In this document: one piece after another, positions 58,824-64,000 of the stretch
Layout of the letters: each line of letters opens with the position of its first letter
How positions within the stretch are numbered: position 1 is the first letter of the stretch
Assembly: GCF_038751955.1 (NCBI RefSeq)
Contig: NZ_JBCEXH010000001.1
Coordinates: 204,300-268,299, forward strand
DNA from: Methanocalculus natronophilus
GTDB lineage: Archaea; Halobacteriota; Methanomicrobia; Methanomicrobiales; Methanocorpusculaceae
Length of the DNA stretch: 64,000 nucleotides
Reading direction: 5' to 3'
Translations under genes and position numbers: made by a program
The notes under the pieces: model-generated
What the model was told of the DNA's origin: nothing
Database searches by the model: none
What the model saw: only the letters and a program-made list of their open reading frames with translations

Positions 58824-60749
58824 ATGGACGAACATAAAATCTCAAGCACAGTTTTCAATCCGGCATCTGATAATCTCCGAAAATTAACAGCTCTCTTCCC
58901 CTCGATTATGAAGGATGGCCAGGTGGATTTTGAGGCACTTAAAGCCGAACTTGGAACATTTGAAGAAGCTGGAAAAGAGCAATACGGACTGACATGGGCA
59001 GGCAAGCAGGAGGCAAAAAAGAACGCCGCTGAACCAGTATTTGGTCGCACTCTGAAGTATGTCCCGAAAGAGAGTAAGAATTTGAAGGCGACAGAGAACC
59101 TCTATATTGAGGGGGATAACCTTGAGGTGCTTAAGCTCTTGCAGAACAGCTTCATGGGCAAGATTAAGATGATCTATATTGATCCTCCTTACAATACAGG
59201 GAATGATTTTATTTTTAAAGATAAATTTTCTGTATCTGAGAGAGAAAATTCCCTTGCTGAAGGGGATATTGACGAGTTTGGAAATCGTTATATCATCAAT
59301 ACAACACAATCGGGACGATATCACGCCAACTGGTTATCGATGATGTATCCTCGCCTTCGGCTTGCAAAGAATCTATTGAGGGATGATGGAGTAATAATTG
59401 TCTCAATTGATGATAATGAAGTTCATAATCTTCGTCATATTTTAAATGAAATTTTTGGTGAAGAGTCATTTGTTGCAATGTTCCCTTGGCGAAAAAGAAC
59501 TGCAAAATCGGATGTTCCTTTTGGCATATCTCAGGATTATGAATGGCTCATAGCATATGCCAAGAGCAATACATTTATTGCTTGTATCAAAGGGGGTACA
59601 CGAAGATATTATACGACAGATGATCTACCAAATAGATCGTGGAGAGTCCATGATTTAACTACACAAAGAGATGCGGGGGAAAGGCCAAATAGTTTTTTTG
59701 ATATGATCAACCCAAAAAATGGCAAAAGATATCCTGCAAATCCTAATAGTGTTTGGAGAATTACAAAAGAAACGTTTGCGAAATATTATGAAGAGAACAG
59801 AATAGTATTCCCAGGTGATTATGATTTTTTAAATATTTCAAAACCTGTCTTAAGATATTTTAAGGAAGATGATGAGCAGAAGGCAGGAGAATTATTTGGC
59901 TATGTCCCTGTCAGTACTCATCTTCCTGAAAACATAGGTATGACACAAAACGGAACAAGGGATATGAGAAGTTTATTTGACAATAGAGTTTTTTCCTTTC
60001 CCAAACCAGTAAGTATTATAACATTTCTAATAAAAATAACATCCGCGATATATAAAGACGGTATTATCCTCGACTTCTTCTCCGGTTCAGCAACCACAGC
60101 CCATGCTGTGATGCAACTCAATGCCGAAGATGATGGAAACCGAAAATTCATAATGGTTCAGCTCCCTGAGGTATGCCCGCCGGATTCAGAAGCCGCTCGA
60201 GCCGGATACAAGACAATATCCGACATAGGGAAAGAACGCATCCGTCGTGCCGGTGACAAGATCGTGGCCGAATCCGGGAAAGAGATTGACATTGGCTTCA
60301 AAGTCTTCAAAACTGCTGATACGAATATCCGCTGGATTGCCCAGGAGAACGGAGTGCAGATCTCCCAGACACATCTTGATGACACCGCAAAGTCCGTTCT
60401 CGATCGTCGTGACTTTATGCCGGATGCAACCGACATTGATGTAGCATATGAAATTCTCTTAAGGCAATGGGATATTCCGCTCTCAGCTACGATGGAAACC
60501 CTCATAGATATCGGCCAGAGGACATACTGCTTTGCAGATACTGTTGTTGTATGCCTTGAGGAAGAGGTGACACGGGAGATCGTTGATAAGATCGCTTCGA
60601 TCGAACCGATGCCCCATAAGGTGATCTTCCGGGATAGCGCCTTTGGCAAGAACATCAGTCTGAAACTCAATACGATGGAGCGTTTTGACGCCATGATGAA
60701 GAAACATGGGGAGAAGACAAAACAGGCCTATACTGTTGAGTTCCTCTGA
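58824..60749 (+). CDS. mod: Type III-like restriction system DNA methyltransferase Mod
   Basis: 641 residues from MDEHKISSTVF. It is a beta-type N6-adenine methyltransferase: the catalytic DPPYNTGNDF motif (about 115-124) precedes the SAM-binding ILDFFSGSATTAHAV (about 415-429). The N-terminal region (KNAAEPVFGRTLKYVPKESK, ENLYIEGDNLEVLKLL) and the central target-recognition region (about 220-400) match type III Mod. It protects host sites and gives Res its specificity. The recognition sequence cannot be read from the protein. The central region is notably AT-rich. Confidence 0.93.
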   Translation: MDEHKISSTVFNPASDNLRKLTALFPSIMKDGQVDFEALKAELGTFEEAGKEQYGLTWAGKQEAKKNAAEPVFGRTLKYVPKESKNLKATENLYIEGDNLEVLKLLQNSFMGKIKMIYIDPPYNTGNDFIFKDKFSVSERENSLAEGDIDEFGNRYIINTTQSGRYHANWLSMMYPRLRLAKNLLRDDGVIIVSIDDNEVHNLRHILNEIFGEESFVAMFPWRKRTAKSDVPFGISQDYEWLIAYAKSNTFIACIKGGTRRYYTTDDLPNRSWRVHDLTTQRDAGERPNSFFDMINPKNGKRYPANPNSVWRITKETFAKYYEENRIVFPGDYDFLNISKPVLRYFKEDDEQKAGELFGYVPVSTHLPENIGMTQNGTRDMRSLFDNRVFSFPKPVSIITFLIKITSAIYKDGIILDFFSGSATTAHAVMQLNAEDDGNRKFIMVQLPEVCPPDSEAARAGYKTISDIGKERIRRAGDKIVAESGKEIDIGFKVFKTADTNIRWIAQENGVQISQTHLDDTAKSVLDRRDFMPDATDIDVAYEILLRQWDIPLSATMETLIDIGQRTYCFADTVVVCLEEEVTREIVDKIASIEPMPHKVIFRDSAFGKNISLKLNTMERFDAMMKKHGEKTKQAYTVEFL

Positions 60750-60760
60750 GGGGATTGAAG

Positions 60761-63700
60761 ATGACAGATAAGATTACCTTTCATTTCGATGATTCTCTCG
60801 ACTATCAGCTTGATGCAATCCGATCCACCGTTGGTCTTTTTGAGGGGCAGGAGAAGGCTGAGGGTACAACCATATATCGTCAGAGCAGGACCGAGCTTGG
60901 GGGCTCGCTTGAACGAAATCCCCGAATCAGTTTAGGAGGGCGTAGAATTCTTGATAATCTCCGTTCCATCCAGTTCCAGAACAGTCTGAATCCCGATGAC
61001 AGTCTCGATAATCACAATTACTCTATCGAGATGGAAACTGGAACAGGAAAGACCTATGTCTATCTTCGGACGATCCTTGAACTCTATAAGACATATGGAT
61101 TCAGGAAGTTCATCATCGTTGTTCCCAGTATCGCCATCAGGATGGGTGTTGAAAAAAGTATTGAACAGCTGAATGATCACTTTAAAGCGCTCTACGACGG
61201 ACTCGATATCAAATCGCGATCCTTTGTATATACCTCAAGTGCTCTTGGAAAGCTTCGGGATAGTTTTACTTCAAGTCCGGAGCTCTCCGTTGCCATAATG
61301 AATATCCAGGCATTTAACAAAGATACAAATATCATACGACAGGAACGCGAGGGAAGAGATCCCACATGGGATCTGCTCAAAGATGTTCAGCCGATTGTCA
61401 TAATTGATGAACCACAGAAGATCGAAGGGACACAGAGGAGAACCAGCTCATCATTAAAGGCAATTAATGACCTTGAGCCACAATTTATTCTCAGATACTC
61501 AGCAACCCATAAACAGCTCTATAATCAGATATACCGGCTGAGTTCGTATGATGCCTATGATAAAGGTATTGTAAAAAAAATTGAAGTCAAGACGGTCTAT
61601 GGAGAAGTGCCAAAAGACTTCCCTTATATTCGTTATGTAAAATTCACCAATGATCTCAGAGCAAAACTTGAAATTTTCTCTCGGGATCCGGAGCATGGTA
61701 TCGTCAAAAAGCAGTTCAATGTACTGAAAGGAAATTCCCTCTTTGAACTTTCAGGTGAGCTCTCCCAGTACAGGGATATGATTGTTCATACCAATCCACA
61801 TAAAATTGAAGGTGTCACAATCAGCAGCAGATATGGTCAGAGGGGGCTTTTTCCTGAGGATACCACATCTAATAAAACGTCCATCACTATCAAGAGCGGA
61901 ATGGCTGAGTTCATCAAGCTTAGTGAAGGTGATTGCACCTACAATGAAGAATTGACCGATGATATTGTCACCCGTGTTCAGATACGAATAGCTATCAGAA
62001 CACACCTTGACAAACAGTTCGCTATCCTTGATGCAGGTAAACAGATCAAGGCACTCACTCTCTTTTTCATTGATTCAGTCAAAAAGGTTCGTGATGACGA
62101 TGCACCTGATGGTCGGGGAGAGTACTTGAAGTTATTTGATGAAGAATATCAGAATATCATAAATGAGGATAAATACAGAACTGCATTCAAAAAATATGAA
62201 CAATATTTCCCGGAATATACCGATATCCTTCAGGTCAGAGAAGGCTATTTTGCACGAGATAAAAGTGGAAAGGCTGTTGAACCTGAATCATCTTCCCGAA
62301 GAGGCGAAACCGAAGCTGTGGAGGATAGTTATAAGGGTAAATCAAAAGAGGATATCGAGCGGGGAATATCCCTTATCCTCGAGAGGAAAGAAGATTTAAT
62401 ATCCTTCAAAACCCCTCTTGCTTTCATCTTCTCGCATTCAGCTCTTCGGGAAGGATGGGATAACCCCAATATCTTCACAATTTGTACTCTTAAACAAGGA
62501 AATTCCGATATAGCCAAAAAACAGGAGTTAGGACGAGGACTTCGTCTCCCGGTTGACACGAATGGAGAACGATGTCTTGAGGAAAAGATCAACTGGCTCA
62601 CCGTTATTGCAAATGCATATTATGAGGACTTTGCAAAACACCTTCAATCTGACTTTAATGCTGAAAGTGGTTTTGATAAAGACACTGTAACCATGAGAGA
62701 GCTGAAAGCCACGTTGATTGATGCCGGAATTCCTGTGGAGAAGATTACGCAGGACCTCGTCACCTCATTTCACAAAGAACTACGAAGTAACTCAATTATA
62801 AACTCAAAAGACAAGCTTACCGGAGATGCTACAAAGATCTCGGATATGGTATTTCAAGACGAAACTCTCCTCGAACACGCAATTGGAATCAGACGTTCTT
62901 TTGTTGATGTGATGAAGAATAAGGGTTCCACAAAAGTTCTTATCAAAAACGGAGATGTGCCCGATGCAACAAATGAATATCACTCCTATATGGATGAGGA
63001 TGGTTTTAAGCAACTTCTCCTGAATCTAAAAATGCGAATGGAGAAAAGAACATATTATGAGGTTGAAATTGATTCAGATGCGTTTATTCAAAGAGCCTCC
63101 AGAAAAATTTCAACTCTCCTGAGACGACCGGAGTTCACGAAGCAACAGATTACCGTGACAGAGGCACGGCTTGGGATGGAAGATACTGGTCAGGCACGGC
63201 TTAGTGAATCAGTTGAACAATATGAAACCGAAGAGGCAACGCATTTTCAGCAGAAGAAAACCGATTTCCAGATTGTCAATTATATTATGAGCCAGACAAG
63301 ACTTCCACGAATGGCAATATATTCGATTCTTGGAGAGCTTGAACCCGAAGAAAAGGAATATCTAAGAAACCAGGATATCCTTGATATTGTCGCTACGGAG
63401 CTGCGAAAAGAACTCCAGGATGCAAAGGCAGAGCGGGTTATTGGATACCATATCATAAGCGGATATGTTTTTGATGAGAACACACTCTTTGAATCGGATG
63501 TGATTGATCCGGATCTTTTAGAAGAAGAGAAGAAAGTATATTCAACTGATCCGAGTAAACGAAAAGCTCTCCATAAATACTATCGGACAGACAGTTCCGG
63601 TGAATGGACCTTTGCAGACCATTTGGAACATGATGATAATGTACTGCTCTTCACCAAACTTCATAAGGGTGGCTTCGTTATTGATACTCCCTATGGGCAT

Positions 63701-63919
63701 TATTCCCCCGATTGGGCGGTCATCTACAGAAATGGTGATTCGGCTCAGCTCTACTTTGTTGTTGAAACGAAATTTCAAAAAGAAAAACAAGGTTTGAGTG
63801 GAATAGAGTGTTGTAAGATAAAGTGTGGAGAATTACATTTCAAGGCCGTTGCTAATGACATTCAATTTATCTATGCTAAGGATTACCTGGACTTCCGGAG
63901 CAAGGCATTTGTAGGTTGA
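60761..63919 (+). CDS. res: Type III-like restriction enzyme Res subunit (helicase-nuclease)
   Basis: 1052 residues from ATG 60761, with GAGGGG 7 nt upstream. SF2 motifs are METGTGKTYVYL (Walker A, about 92), VIIDEPQKIEG (motif II), LRYSATHK (motif III) and LREGWDNPNIFTIC...QELGRGLRLPV (motifs V-VI). The C-terminal PD-(D/E)XK nuclease has YSPDWAVIYRNG and VVETKFQKEKQG. It translocates from Mod-bound sites and cuts unmodified DNA. It lies 11 nt downstream of mod. All catalytic motifs look intact. Confidence 0.93.
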   Translation: MTDKITFHFDDSLDYQLDAIRSTVGLFEGQEKAEGTTIYRQSRTELGGSLERNPRISLGGRRILDNLRSIQFQNSLNPDDSLDNHNYSIEMETGTGKTYVYLRTILELYKTYGFRKFIIVVPSIAIRMGVEKSIEQLNDHFKALYDGLDIKSRSFVYTSSALGKLRDSFTSSPELSVAIMNIQAFNKDTNIIRQEREGRDPTWDLLKDVQPIVIIDEPQKIEGTQRRTSSSLKAINDLEPQFILRYSATHKQLYNQIYRLSSYDAYDKGIVKKIEVKTVYGEVPKDFPYIRYVKFTNDLRAKLEIFSRDPEHGIVKKQFNVLKGNSLFELSGELSQYRDMIVHTNPHKIEGVTISSRYGQRGLFPEDTTSNKTSITIKSGMAEFIKLSEGDCTYNEELTDDIVTRVQIRIAIRTHLDKQFAILDAGKQIKALTLFFIDSVKKVRDDDAPDGRGEYLKLFDEEYQNIINEDKYRTAFKKYEQYFPEYTDILQVREGYFARDKSGKAVEPESSSRRGETEAVEDSYKGKSKEDIERGISLILERKEDLISFKTPLAFIFSHSALREGWDNPNIFTICTLKQGNSDIAKKQELGRGLRLPVDTNGERCLEEKINWLTVIANAYYEDFAKHLQSDFNAESGFDKDTVTMRELKATLIDAGIPVEKITQDLVTSFHKELRSNSIINSKDKLTGDATKISDMVFQDETLLEHAIGIRRSFVDVMKNKGSTKVLIKNGDVPDATNEYHSYMDEDGFKQLLLNLKMRMEKRTYYEVEIDSDAFIQRASRKISTLLRRPEFTKQQITVTEARLGMEDTGQARLSESVEQYETEEATHFQQKKTDFQIVNYIMSQTRLPRMAIYSILGELEPEEKEYLRNQDILDIVATELRKELQDAKAERVIGYHIISGYVFDENTLFESDVIDPDLLEEEKKVYSTDPSKRKALHKYYRTDSSGEWTFADHLEHDDNVLLFTKLHKGGFVIDTPYGHYSPDWAVIYRNGDSAQLYFVVETKFQKEKQGLSGIECCKIKCGELHFKAVANDIQFIYAKDYLDFRSKAFVG

Positions 63920-64000
63920 GGTTTTTTGGGGAATTGGAGATCGTTAGTTGTCTTTATACTCGTAATTCCTGATTAACGAGGAGGAATTCTTCTCCCCATC
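63920..64000. other. Sequence after Res to the window edge
   Basis: A short run GGTTTTTTGGGG directly follows the Res stop and may act in termination. No gene start is recognisable in the remaining bases. Confidence 0.3.

Noticed and set aside
1-64000. tRNA or rRNA genes
   Set aside because: Looked for tRNA arms in the gaps between genes and saw none; gaps are short or filled by the elements listed.

Overview
The window is most likely chromosomal DNA of a hydrogenotrophic methanogen of the Methanomicrobiales. The evidence is archaeal translation genes (aIF6, L31e, L39e, LX, S19e, RNase P component 4, prefoldin alpha, PDCD5), FEN1 with a PCNA-binding tail, RadA with a multi-OB RPA, a presenilin-like GxGD protease, a DUF3821 surface protein with Thr-Pro linkers, a class II (archaeal/plant-type) phosphoribulokinase, and archaeal TATA promoters, some of them apparently leaderless. 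No rRNA, tRNA or CRISPR array was recognised.

Positions 1-42.4 kb are an ordinary, tightly packed, GC-rich core. In order they hold a minus-strand translation/secretion operon (FtsY to S19e, then YhbY-like, Rnp4, PurN); a CNNM/CBS membrane protein; a TIM-barrel protein diverging from xseAB; small archaeal proteins; a ProVWX-type osmolyte importer; a DUF3821 protein; a three-gene nitrogenase-like cluster (NifH-like plus two short component-1-like subunits); TrkH, phosphoribulokinase and FEN1; the presenilin-like protease and a NOG1-like GTPase; radA, RPA, lysA and dapL (recombination plus lysine synthesis); nifS-iscU; cutA, fdhD and a two-subunit 2-oxoacid oxidoreductase; a HEAT-repeat protein, MntP, a DOMON lipoprotein and TspO; an ATPase/TOPRIM-like pair bracketing a pentapeptide-repeat ORF; and a pilin-like protein carrying two ComEA-type helix-hairpin-helix modules.

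Positions 42.4-54.7 kb are accessory DNA rich in short tandem repeats, gene fragments and mobile or defence genes. They hold a patchwork repeat ORF containing an 87-bp copy of the P-loop segment of a nearby Orc1/Cdc6-like gene, a RelE/RHH toxin-antitoxin pair with palindromic operators, the divergent Orc1/Cdc6-like gene, a DUF488 two-gene module, a TBP-like paralogue next to a DUF365 protein, an IS200/IS605 element at the start of the DUF365 gene, a YhcG/DUF1016 nuclease, a broken ATPase, an orphan PD-(D/E)XK protein, and a relic that fuses the beginnings of the DUF365 and TBP-like genes.

Positions 54.7-63.9 kb are visibly more AT-rich and carry a four-gene system: SNF2-type helicase, DUF4391 protein, type III-like Mod methyltransferase and Res helicase-nuclease. 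An EVE-domain gene diverges from it. This reads as a horizontally acquired defence island. The strongest candidates for undescribed biology are the nitrogenase-like complex (15.1-18.0 kb), the ATPase/repeat-peptide/TOPRIM operon (39.4-41.4 kb), the pilin-HhH fusion (41.5-42.4 kb), the TBP-like/DUF365 pair with its relic, and the helicase-DUF4391-Mod-Res unit.
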